From Microbacteriaceae bacterium 3FA27C10 (lineage in GTDB: Bacteria > Actinomycetota > Actinomycetes > Actinomycetales > Microbacteriaceae), in NCBI GenBank assembly GCA_005502775.1, contig SCNI01000004.1, forward strand, positions 1-64,000: 64,000 nucleotides of DNA, read 5' to 3'. A program made the position numbers and the translations under genes. The notes beneath the pieces are model-generated. The model was not told where the DNA came from. It saw only the letters and a list, made by a program, of their open reading frames with translations, and did no database searches. Below, piece after piece: positions 27,425-35,465 of this stretch; position 1 is the stretch's first letter, and every line of letters starts with the position of its first letter.

Positions 27425-30400
27425 CGCGGGGAGCCTCCGGGTTCTCGTCGTGGTGCGGGCGTTCGGGATGCGCGGTGCCGGGCTGTCCGTCGGTGGGCGG
27501 TTCGTCGGTGGGCGGTTCGTCGGTGGGGTCGCGCTCCTCGCGCTCCAGGGCGTCGCGCACGCTCACCACGGTCTCGTCGTTCGGGTCGTAGTCGTCGAGC
27601 GGCGTCGCGGAGGGGAACGGTGCCGCAGGCATCGGGGCCACGGGCTCCGGCTCCGGCTCCGGCTCTGGCTCCGGCTCCGGCTCAGCCGTGCCCGTCTGGG
27701 CCAGAGCTGCCACGTGCCCAGCGGCCGGGAAGGGCTCAGCCTCCGGCGCAACGCCCGGCTCGGTGGAGGAGAAGGGCTCGGCGGCCGGCTCGGCGGCGGC
27801 CGGCTCGGCGGCGGAGAGCGGCTCGGCGGTCGCCCCGGTGCCCGACAACGGCTCGGCGACCGGCTCGGCCACGAGGACCGGTCCGCTGCCGAAGAGCGGC
27901 TCGGGCTCCTCGCCGTCGACGACGTCGGCCACCACGTACGTGGCCGCAGCGGCACCGGCCGCATCGGCCGCGGAAACCCCGGCGACGGGCGTGGGCGCAT
28001 CCGGGGTGCGCGCACCCTCGACCTCGCCCCTTGCCGCCGATGCCTCGACGGCGGCCGCGGGTGCTCCAGCGACAGGTGCATCCGGCGGCAGATCCTGCTC
28101 CTCCACCACGTCGAGCGCCTCGGGCTGCTCACCCACGGCCACGTCGTCGTCGAACTCGCTCGTCTTCTCCTCGGACAGCTCCTCTTCGACCGAGGCGGCA
28201 GCGGCGACGTGCGCCGTGGCGCTCACGGCCCGATTGCCCTGCACCTGCAGGCGCCCCGCGGGCAGTGCGAGCAGCAGTGCCACACCGAACACGAAGCCCT
28301 GCACGATGAGCACGAGCACCCCGGTGGCCCAGCCGGTGTTGGTGGGCGAGGGCGCCGGCAATGACGCCGCGGTGGTCGTTCCCGCCACCTGCCAGAGCCG
28401 GCCGGTGTCGGTGTTGCCGATGAGGGTGAACTGCGGGTTGCTGTTGAGGGCGTTCGCCGTGCGCGCCGTGATGTCGTCGGCGCCCGGCCCGCTCTGCTCC
28501 GCGGCGGTGGGCTCGAGCACCACGAACTGGATGCCGAGGGCGGTCAGCCGGCTCGCGGCATCCTGCCCGCTGACCGCGGCGGCGTTGCCCACGATCGAGG
28601 CCAGCTCCACCCGCTTGTCGTCGACCAGCGCGTCGGTCGACGCGAGCGTCGACTGCTCGTTGAGCGTCGGCCCCGCGCCGTGCACCACCTGCGCGGCGAG
28701 GGCGCCCGAGGCCTGCGGGGCGAGCAGCAGGGTGCCCACGCGCGGCGTGGTCGACGACTCGGCGGTCACGTAGGCCGGCAGCTGGATGCCCGTGCCGGGC
28801 TTGGCCTCGGCCGTTCCGAACAGCACGCCGAGACCCATCGGCAGCACGATCACGCCGATCGCGACCGAGGCCACGACTGCCGGCAGGCCGGCGATGCGCG
28901 GCACGGCGGCGAGCGCGAAGAGGGCGGCGCCGGAGAGCCCGAGCCAGTAGAGGCTGAGGCCCGAACCCGGCCAGATGGCCACGGCCTGCGACCCCGAGGT
29001 GGCGAGCGCGAGCTGCGTGGCGAGCACGGCGGTGCCGAAACCCAGGATGGCCACGACCGCCGCGAAGACCGCGCGGTAGCTGCCGGGCAGGAAGAGGGAG
29101 GCGAGCGCGAGGAGGCCGAGCGGCACCGCGAGCGCGGCGAGCACGACGGCCACGACGCCGGGAGCGATGCCGACCGAGGCGCCGATCGACTCCCATCCCG
29201 CCAGACCGGACTCCGGCAGGCCCAGCAGGAGGTGCGTGACCGACACCGGCGCGCGCCAGACCGGCAGGCCGGGGTCGGCGAGGACGGCGAGCGGCGTTCC
29301 GCGTTCGAACTGGTTCCACGCAAGCGGCCCGAAGAGCACGAGGGCCGGGATCGGGATGCCGATGAGCCGCGCCACATTGCGCCGCGAGGCGATGGTCGCC
29401 ACGATCCACAGCACGATCAGAGCCGGCCACAGCGACGGCGCCACGGCGAGAACCGCGGCGAAGAGGATGGACGCCATCGCCGATGCCGACCACGACTTGG
29501 GCGCCGAGAGAGCGGCGAGCACGAGCCAGGGCAGCAGGATGTGCCCGAGCACGGCCGCGATCACGCCGGCGTCGAGCGCGCCCAGGAAGGGTGGCGCGAG
29601 CACCCAGAGCACCGCGGCGAGGCTCCGGAGCAGAGGACGCTCGGTGAGATGGGCCGCGAGGAACCACGCGCCGAGCGCGGCCAGGGGCAGCGCCAGGAGG
29701 TAGAGGCACACGATGGCGAAGGAGGGCGACCAGAAGGTGATCGAGCCGAGCAGGGCCAGCACCGTGGCGAAGGGATCGGCGGCGCCGACGAAGCCGAGGC
29801 CGATGTCGCGGAACCCGGTGCCGATCTGCGCCCACATCGCTCCGACGCTCGACTCGAGCGGCAGCGCTCCGCCGCCCGTGATCGCCGCGGCGCCGAACGC
29901 CGGCAGGAACACGACGAAGCCCACGAGGGCGATGACGAGCACGGTCACCACTCCGCCGCTCGAGATGAACTGGATGCGATCGCGCGAGCCGCGCAGGTAG
30001 GTGAGTGCGATCTCGCGCTGCAGGGAGCGGCGCCGGCGGATCTCGTCGCCGGGCATCCGGAGCGGCGCGATGGCCTTCCAGCCCACCCGGCGCGAGGCCT
30101 TCAGGCGTCGGCGCGCCTCGGTGGTCTTCGAGCCGAAGGCCGTCTTGAAGGCGGCCGCGAACTCTCCGCCGATGGCACCCGGCTGCTTGCGCACCAGCTG
30201 GAACAGCGAGCGCACGATGGCGAGGGGCACGAGCGAGAGCCAGTGGAACAGCACCGCGAACGCGGGCGCGTAGACCAGGCGGCGGTGCAGCTGAGCAGCC
30301 CGGCGCGCGGTCTGCCGCTTGCGGCGGGCCGAACCGCGGATGGAGCGGCCGGGTCCCGAGTAGCCGTCACCGTCCGTCGCCACGCGGGCCGCGGGCACGG

Positions 30401-31028
30401 CCAGCACGCGGTGCCCGGCGAGGCGCACGCGGATGGAGAAGTCGAGCGCGTTGTCGGCCGTCGGCAGAGCGGGGTCGAACCCGCCCACCTCGTTCCAGAC
30501 GGTGTGGCGCACGAGCAGGCCGGCGGCACCCATGCCGAGAACGTCGCTCATGCGGTCGTGCTGGGCCTGGTCGAGCTCGGTCTCCACGAGCGGCACGCTG
30601 GCGCCGAGGCGGGTGATGGTCTCGCCGAACTCGCTGATGTAGCCGGAGTCGTTCCACTCCATCTGCTTCGGGCCGGCGGCGGCCACCGAGGGGTTGACCT
30701 CGACGGCGGCGAGCAACGCGGCGAGCGCTCCCGGTTCGGGGGCGGTGTCGTGGGCGAGCAGCCAGATCCACTCGTTCTCGGAGGCCGGCGGGGGCGCCAC
30801 GCCGAGCGCGTGCGCGATCGCGGTGCCGAAACTCAGGCGACCGGATGCCTGGATGAAGCGGGTGGGCTGTGCGGCGGCGAGCAGCGCGGCCGTGTCGTCG
30901 GTGGAGGCGCTGTCGACCACGACGAGCTGTTCGGGAAGCCGAGTCTGCGCCGCGATCGCCTCGAGGGTGCGCGGAAGGTAGGCGGCTCCGTTCGAGGAGA
31001 CGAGGACGGCAGTGACTCGGGCGTGCAT
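27414..31028 (-). CDS. giant membrane family-2 glycosyltransferase
   Basis: The 1204-residue protein begins with a GT-A domain (about 1-250): VTAVLVSSNGAAYLPRTLEAI, VVDSASTDDTAALL and WIWLLAHDTAPEPGAL, the last in the place of the metal-binding acidic motif. It continues with ten or more membrane helices between about 350 and 720, an extracytoplasmic stretch with a Ser/Thr-rich part and a final helix near 900. The last 290 residues are acidic and low in complexity, with a run of PEPE repeats. The homologue is conserved next to whiB2 in Actinobacteria and is thought to act in cell-wall polymer synthesis; the acceptor is unknown. It ends overlapping the DUF5719 gene. Confidence 0.8.
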   Translation of the reverse strand: MHARVTAVLVSSNGAAYLPRTLEAIAAQTRLPEQLVVVDSASTDDTAALLAAAQPTRFIQASGRLSFGTAIAHALGVAPPPASENEWIWLLAHDTAPEPGALAALLAAVEVNPSVAAAGPKQMEWNDSGYISEFGETITRLGASVPLVETELDQAQHDRMSDVLGMGAAGLLVRHTVWNEVGGFDPALPTADNALDFSIRVRLAGHRVLAVPAARVATDGDGYSGPGRSIRGSARRKRQTARRAAQLHRRLVYAPAFAVLFHWLSLVPLAIVRSLFQLVRKQPGAIGGEFAAAFKTAFGSKTTEARRRLKASRRVGWKAIAPLRMPGDEIRRRRSLQREIALTYLRGSRDRIQFISSGGVVTVLVIALVGFVVFLPAFGAAAITGGGALPLESSVGAMWAQIGTGFRDIGLGFVGAADPFATVLALLGSITFWSPSFAIVCLYLLALPLAALGAWFLAAHLTERPLLRSLAAVLWVLAPPFLGALDAGVIAAVLGHILLPWLVLAALSAPKSWSASAMASILFAAVLAVAPSLWPALIVLWIVATIASRRNVARLIGIPIPALVLFGPLAWNQFERGTPLAVLADPGLPVWRAPVSVTHLLLGLPESGLAGWESIGASVGIAPGVVAVVLAALAVPLGLLALASLFLPGSYRAVFAAVVAILGFGTAVLATQLALATSGSQAVAIWPGSGLSLYWLGLSGAALFALAAVPRIAGLPAVVASVAIGVIVLPMGLGVLFGTAEAKPGTGIQLPAYVTAESSTTPRVGTLLLAPQASGALAAQVVHGAGPTLNEQSTLASTDALVDDKRVELASIVGNAAAVSGQDAASRLTALGIQFVVLEPTAAEQSGPGADDITARTANALNSNPQFTLIGNTDTGRLWQVAGTTTAASLPAPSPTNTGWATGVLVLIVQGFVFGVALLLALPAGRLQVQGNRAVSATAHVAAAASVEEELSEEKTSEFDDDVAVGEQPEALDVVEEQDLPPDAPVAGAPAAAVEASAARGEVEGARTPDAPTPVAGVSAADAAGAAAATYVVADVVDGEEPEPLFGSGPVLVAEPVAEPLSGTGATAEPLSAAEPAAAEPAAEPFSSTEPGVAPEAEPFPAAGHVAALAQTGTAEPEPEPEPEPEPEPVAPMPAAPFPSATPLDDYDPNDETVVSVRDALEREERDPTDEPPTDEPPTDGQPGTAHPERPHHDENPEAPRDGR

Positions 31029-31128
31029 CGCAATGACTCTAAGCGGGCGGATGCGCGGAGCGGGGAGCCCTCACCGGCGTGCCGGTTTCTTATGAATCCG
31101 GTGTGAGAGCGGAGCCGGCGCAGCTGGC

Positions 31129-31449
31129 TCAGACTGCGCGTTTGCGCAGCTTGCGGCGCTCGCGCTCGCTGAGGCCGCCCCAGATGCCGAAGCGCTCGTC
31201 GTTCGCGAGAGCGTACTCGAGGCACTGGGCCTTCACCTCGCAGGAGGTGCAGATGCGCTTCGCGTCGCGAGTGGAGCCGCCCTTCTCCGGGAAGAAGGCC
31301 TCGGGGTCGGTCTGCGCACACAGCGAATCGGCCTGCCAGGCGAGCGGATTCTCTTCTGTCTCGGGCTGACGGACGCCGGGAACACCGAGGTTGACGGGAT
31401 CGATGAACCAGTCGTCCGGGACGCCCGAGCGATACTCTGACATTGCCAT
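31129..31449 (-). CDS. whiB2: WhiB2-type iron-sulfur regulator
   Basis: WhiB2 (WhmD in mycobacteria, WhiB in Streptomyces) binds an iron-sulfur cluster and is needed for septum formation. The 106-residue protein has an N-terminal acidic extension, cluster cysteines in DSLCAQTDPEAFFPEKGG, ICTSCEVKAQC, the turn GIWGGLSERERRKL and a basic tail. GGAG six bases ahead favours the ATG used; an ATG two codons later is an alternative. A strong promoter and an imperfect palindrome lie upstream. It stands next to the giant glycosyltransferase, as in other Actinobacteria. Confidence 0.92.
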   Translation of the reverse strand: MAMSEYRSGVPDDWFIDPVNLGVPGVRQPETEENPLAWQADSLCAQTDPEAFFPEKGGSTRDAKRICTSCEVKAQCLEYALANDERFGIWGGLSERERRKLRKRAV

Positions 31450-31504
31450 ATCACGCTCCACCCTCTGAACCAGTCTGCGACCTGCCGAAAAACCCCGTTC
31501 CCTA

Positions 31505-31533
31505 ATTACACCGATGTAGTTCGCTCACGTCAA
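31505..31533 (-). promoter_or_regulatory. strong sigma-70-type promoter of whiB2
   Basis: On the minus strand TTGACG (31533-31528) and TGTAAT (31510-31505) are separated by exactly 17 bases. Transcription would begin about 50 bases before the whiB2 start codon. This is the clearest two-box promoter in the window. Confidence 0.65.
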
Positions 31534-31541
31534 GTCCCAGA

Positions 31542-31575
31542 TCGTAAACCCTCAACCGCCCCTGGAGGGTTACGA
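31542..31575. promoter_or_regulatory. imperfect palindrome upstream of whiB2
   Basis: TCGTAAACCCTC and GAGGGTTACGA pair over 11 positions with one bulged A and an 11-base spacer. It begins 9 bases upstream of the whiB2 -35 box and 62 bases before the divergent regulator gene, so it could be an activator or repressor site shared by both. The binding protein is unknown. Confidence 0.4.
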
Positions 31576-31636
31576 CACGGCGCGCCGCTCAGCTTCCGGA
31601 TGGACTTTTCGGCCTGTTCATCGATAACCTGCCATC

Positions 31637-32593
31637 ATGCTGAAGAAAGTCGTGCTCCTCGCCATCCCCGGGGTGGCCCCCTTCGAGTTCGGCGTCGTCT
31701 GCGAGGCCTTCGGCATCGATCGGAGCGCGCACCTCGGCCCGAAGTTCGACTTCACCATCGCCACTGCCGAGCCCGGCCCGGTGCGCACGAGCCTCGGCTA
31801 CGACATGGTCATCACGACGGGCCTCGAGGTCGCGGCCGATGCCGACCTCATCGCGGTGCCGGCGCACGACGTCGACGCGGCCGTGCATCCGGCCGTCGCC
31901 GAGGTGCTGCGGAACGCGGCGGCGCGCGGGGCGTGGGTGCTCAGCGTCTGCAGCGGGGCCTTCACCCTCGCCAAGGCGGGTCTGCTCTCGGGCCGTTCGG
32001 CCACGACGCACTGGATGCACGCCGAGCGTCTCGCCCGCGACTTCCCCGACGTGACGGTCGACCCCGACGTGCTCTTCGTCGAGGACGGCCGCATCATCAC
32101 GAGCGCCGGAACCGCGGCGGGCATCGACGCGTGCCTGCACCTCATCCGCACCGAGCTCGGCGCCGCGAGCGCGAACGTGGTGGCGCGCCGCATGGTGGTG
32201 CCGCCTCAGCGCTCCGGCGGGCAGTCGCAGTACATCGCCACCCCCATCCCGGTGCACCGCAGCGACTCCTTCGCCGAGGTCACCGAATGGATGCTCGAGA
32301 ACCTCGAGCAGGACCTCACGATCGACGAACTCTCCCGCCGCGCCCTCATGTCGCCGCGCACTTTCGCCCGGCGCTTCAAGGCCGACCTCGGAACGACGCC
32401 CGGCGCCTGGCTGAACCGCCAGCGCCTCCTGCGCGCCCAGCAGCTTCTCGAGGAGAGCTCGCTGGGGCTCGACGCCGTGGCCGCCGAGAGCGGTTTCGGC
32501 ACGGCCTCGGTGATGCGCCACCACTTCGCCAAGTCCCTCAACACCACCCCCGCGGCCTACCGCCGCACCTTCTCGGTGCGAGCCCTGGCCTGA
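31637..32593 (+). CDS. GlxA-type transcriptional regulator (DJ-1/PfpI plus AraC)
   Basis: The 318-residue protein has a DJ-1/PfpI-like domain (about 1-190) with SVCSGAFTLAKAG near residue 103 and TTHWMHAERLARDFPDV, and a C-terminal AraC-type double helix-turn-helix (about 215-312) with MLENLEQDLTIDELSRRALMSPRTFARRFKADLG. Members regulate catabolic genes; the DJ-1 half senses a ligand rather than acting as an enzyme. TAACCT six bases before the ATG suggests a leaderless mRNA. No obvious target operon is beside it, so the ligand is unknown. Confidence 0.9.
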   Translation: MLKKVVLLAIPGVAPFEFGVVCEAFGIDRSAHLGPKFDFTIATAEPGPVRTSLGYDMVITTGLEVAADADLIAVPAHDVDAAVHPAVAEVLRNAAARGAWVLSVCSGAFTLAKAGLLSGRSATTHWMHAERLARDFPDVTVDPDVLFVEDGRIITSAGTAAGIDACLHLIRTELGAASANVVARRMVVPPQRSGGQSQYIATPIPVHRSDSFAEVTEWMLENLEQDLTIDELSRRALMSPRTFARRFKADLGTTPGAWLNRQRLLRAQQLLEESSLGLDAVAAESGFGTASVMRHHFAKSLNTTPAAYRRTFSVRALA

Positions 32594-32623
32594 CGCCCAC
32601 CCACCACACACCCCGTCCCCTAG

Positions 32624-32679
32624 CGAGCCGTCGAAAGTACGTCCAACAGAGGTGATGTGGACGTACTTTCGACGGCTCG
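32624..32679. repeat. 22-bp-arm palindrome, copy 1
   Basis: Two perfect 22-bp arms (beginning CGAGCCGTCGAAAGTAC) flank a 12-base loop between the ends of the convergent regulator and manA genes. A second copy with the same arm length and loop size, differing at two arm positions and their partners, is at 37617. It can act as a terminator for both genes, but has no T-run. It looks like a dispersed palindromic element. Confidence 0.7.
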
Positions 32680-32702
32680 ACGAAGTGGAGGGAAGGGGAA
32701 CG

Positions 32703-34013
32703 CTAGGGCAGCTGGTGGGCGGGGGCGCCGGGGGCCGCCAGGAAGACGGTGCCGGCGCCGGTGAAGGCGAGCTCGCCCTCCTCGGGGGTGACGAAGACCG
32801 ACTCGCCGCGGGCGAGCTCGAACGATCCCGCTGCGCCCGCGACCGTGACACGGCCGCCGATGCACAGCACGATCGCGGCTCCCTGCGGGGCGAACGAGAC
32901 GCGCGAGGCCACGGTGGGGGCGGCCGTCGACGACGGGAGCACCGCATCCTCCCCTACATCGATGCGCGCGAGCTCGAAGTCGGGCACGCCGGCGGGCTTG
33001 TAGACCGCGAGCCCCGGCACCGGCCGTGCGGGCAGGAGGTAGGGCACCGGCATGGTGTCGAAGTCGAGCACCTCGAGCAGCTCGGGCACGTCGACGTGCT
33101 TCGGAGTGAGGCCGCCGCGCAGCACGTTGTCGGAGGCCGACATGAGCTCGACCCCGAGGCCGCGCAGGTAGGCGTGGATGTTTCCGGCCGGCAGGAAGAG
33201 CGCCTGCCCGGCGTCGAGGGTGACCCGGTTCAGCAGCAAGGAGATCACGATACCGGGGTCGCCCGGGTATTCCTTGTTCAGGAGCACCACGGTCTCGAGC
33301 GAGGGGGTGTACGGGTCGGTCATGTGCGCGTGCGCCGGGTGCAGCGCCTTCTCGGTGGTGCGCACCAGGTGCGCGACGAGCGCCGAGACCTCTTCGCCGC
33401 CCTCGAGCAGCCAGGCGACGACGGAGCTCAGCACCCGCGCATCCGTCTCGCCCTCGGTCTCGGAATCCTCGAGCAGGTGCACGATGGGGCCGTAGAGCTC
33501 CCAGCGCGGCGCGGTCTGCGAGGCATCGATGGTGACGAGCAGGTTGACGATCTCGCGCACCTCGGCGAGCGGGCGGAAGCCGCACAGGGCCTCGTAACCG
33601 TCTCGCAGCGCCACGATGATCTCGGGCTTGTGCAGCGCATCCTTGTAGTTGCGGCTCGGCGAGTCGAGCGGCACCCCTGCCGCGTTCTCCCGCGCGAAGC
33701 CCTCGCGGGCGCGCTCGAGCGTGGGGTGCGCCTGCAGCGAGAGCGGATGCGCGGCCGCCAGCACCTTCAGCAGGAACGGCAGCGAGCCCTTCTCGCCCAC
33801 GGAGCCGGCCGGGTCGGCCGCGATCCACGCCGCGAGGTCGGGGACGCCGCCGGTCTGCGCCGGATCGACGATGCGGCTGGGGCTGCCCGGATGCGCGCCG
33901 AGCCAGAGTTCGGCCTGCGGCTCACCGGTCTCCTCGGTGCCGAGCAGCTGCGGGATGGCCGTGGTCGACCCCCAGGCGTAGTCACGGGGCGTGTTGACGA
34001 TCTGAACGAACAT
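32703..34013 (-). CDS. manA: mannose-6-phosphate isomerase, class I
   Basis: The enzyme interconverts fructose 6-phosphate and mannose 6-phosphate, feeding GDP-mannose and glycan synthesis. The 436-residue protein shows NTPRDYAWGSTTAIPQLLG at the start and zinc ligands of the family: Gln94 and His96 in LQAHPTLE and Glu131 in LHKPEI, with a further His in AGNIHAYLRGLGVELMSASDN. The MFVQIVNTPRDYAWG start is the usual one; in-frame upstream sequence runs under the neighbouring genes on the other strand and is a shadow. It lies within the window's sugar-gene block. Confidence 0.95.
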   Translation of the reverse strand: MFVQIVNTPRDYAWGSTTAIPQLLGTEETGEPQAELWLGAHPGSPSRIVDPAQTGGVPDLAAWIAADPAGSVGEKGSLPFLLKVLAAAHPLSLQAHPTLERAREGFARENAAGVPLDSPSRNYKDALHKPEIIVALRDGYEALCGFRPLAEVREIVNLLVTIDASQTAPRWELYGPIVHLLEDSETEGETDARVLSSVVAWLLEGGEEVSALVAHLVRTTEKALHPAHAHMTDPYTPSLETVVLLNKEYPGDPGIVISLLLNRVTLDAGQALFLPAGNIHAYLRGLGVELMSASDNVLRGGLTPKHVDVPELLEVLDFDTMPVPYLLPARPVPGLAVYKPAGVPDFELARIDVGEDAVLPSSTAAPTVASRVSFAPQGAAIVLCIGGRVTVAGAAGSFELARGESVFVTPEEGELAFTGAGTVFLAAPGAPAHQLP

Positions 34014-34150
34014 GGGTCCTGTCTCATGCATCCGGTGACCGACATCATCGTCGGCCGCGATTATCAGCGAGCTACAAATGTGCGGAGCGCACATCTCCGG
34101 CTCGTTAGACCAAACTACCAACCGGCGCGGGTCGCGCCGAGCCACGCGAC

Positions 34151-34156
34151 TAGGCT
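34151..34156 (+). promoter_or_regulatory. candidate -10 box of the acyl-CoA dehydrogenase gene
   Basis: TAGGCT, the same hexamer as in several leaderless promoters of this window, lies 43 bases before the ATG at 34200. Transcription would start near 34163, giving a short leader with the TGGAG ribosome binding site. Confidence 0.4.
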
Positions 34157-34199
34157 CGCCACGCCGAGAACCGAACACCCACGCAATGGAGCAACCACG

Positions 34200-35378
34200 A
34201 TGACCTTCGAGCCCCTCGCCAGCGATTTCTACAGCTACGCGAACCTCCTCAGCGACCAGGAGAAGGAATCGCTCGCGCAGCTGCGCGCCTACCTCGAGAA
34301 CGAGGTGAAGCCGGTCGTCAACGAGCACTGGGAGAAGGCGACGCTGCCCGAGGGCATCATGAAGGGCCTCGCCGCCACCGGCGTCTTCGGCTTCGCCTGG
34401 GACGAGACGCGCCCGTTCGAGAACTCGGCCGTGTTCCGCGGCTTCGTGGCGCTCGAGCTCGCGCGCGTGGATGCCTCGGTCGCGACGCTCGTGGGCGTGC
34501 AGAACGGCCTCGCCATGGGCTCCATCAGCGTGTGCGGCTCGCCCGAGCAGCGCGCGGAATGGCTGCCCAAGATGGCCGCGGGCGAGGTGGTGGGCGCGTT
34601 CGGCCTCACCGAACCCCTCTCCGGCTCCGACTCGGCGCAGGGCCTGCGCACCACCGCCACCCGCGAAGGCGAGGAATGGGTGCTGAACGGCTCCAAGCGC
34701 TGGATCGGCAACGCCACCTTCAGCGACATCACCGTCATCTGGGCGAAGGACACCGCCGACGGCCAGGTCAAGGGCTTCATCGTGCCGACCTCGACCGAGG
34801 GCTACACCGCCACCAAGATCGAGGGCAAGCAGTCGCTGCGCATCGTGCAGAACGCCGACATCACGCTCGAGAACGTGCGCGTGCCCGAGAGCCTGCGGCT
34901 CGCCAACGCGAACTCCTTCCGCGACACCGCGAAGGTACTGCGCCTCACCCGGGCCGAGGTGGCGTGGGCTGCGGTGGGCAACTCCGTCGGCGCCTACGAG
35001 GCCGCACTGCGCTACACCAAGGAGCGCGTGCAGTTCGGCAAGCCCATCGCCTCGCACCAGCTCATCCAGGACCTGCTGGTCAAGTCGATCGGCAACATCA
35101 CCGCGAGCCTCGGCATGGTGGTGCGGGTGTCGCAGATGCTCGACGAGGGCACCCAGAAAGACGACCACTCCGCCCTTGCCAAGGCCTACACGACGGCCCG
35201 CATGCGTGAGACCGTGGCCTGGTGCCGCGAGGCCCTCGGCGGCAACGGCATCGTGCTCGAGTACGACGTGGCCCGGCACTTCGCCGACGCCGAGGCGCTC
35301 TACTCCTACGAGGGCACGCGCGAGATGAACACGCTCATCGTGGGGCGCTCGATCACCGGGTTCGCCGCCTTCGTCTGA
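34200..35378 (+). CDS. acyl-CoA dehydrogenase (glutaryl-CoA dehydrogenase-like)
   Basis: This flavoprotein oxidises an acyl-CoA to the 2-enoyl-CoA and passes electrons to ETF. The 392-residue protein has the three acyl-CoA dehydrogenase domains: helical N-terminal, beta middle (GAFGLTEPLSGSDSAQGLRTTA, KRWIGNATFSD) and helical C-terminal with ERVQFGKPIASHQLIQDLLVK, EALGGNGIVLEYDVARHFAD and the catalytic Glu371 in SYEGTREMN. The short N-terminus and the loop phrases resemble glutaryl-CoA dehydrogenases; the true acyl chain cannot be read from sequence. TGGAG nine bases ahead supports the ATG. No other catabolic genes adjoin it. Confidence 0.93.
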   Translation: MTFEPLASDFYSYANLLSDQEKESLAQLRAYLENEVKPVVNEHWEKATLPEGIMKGLAATGVFGFAWDETRPFENSAVFRGFVALELARVDASVATLVGVQNGLAMGSISVCGSPEQRAEWLPKMAAGEVVGAFGLTEPLSGSDSAQGLRTTATREGEEWVLNGSKRWIGNATFSDITVIWAKDTADGQVKGFIVPTSTEGYTATKIEGKQSLRIVQNADITLENVRVPESLRLANANSFRDTAKVLRLTRAEVAWAAVGNSVGAYEAALRYTKERVQFGKPIASHQLIQDLLVKSIGNITASLGMVVRVSQMLDEGTQKDDHSALAKAYTTARMRETVAWCREALGGNGIVLEYDVARHFADAEALYSYEGTREMNTLIVGRSITGFAAFV

Positions 35379-35465
35379 GACCGCGATGCCTGACGGCCGG
35401 ATGCGCGGGGCCCGGATGCGCGGCCCCGCCACCGCGCCGCACGCCGAGTAAGTAGGCTTCTGGCT

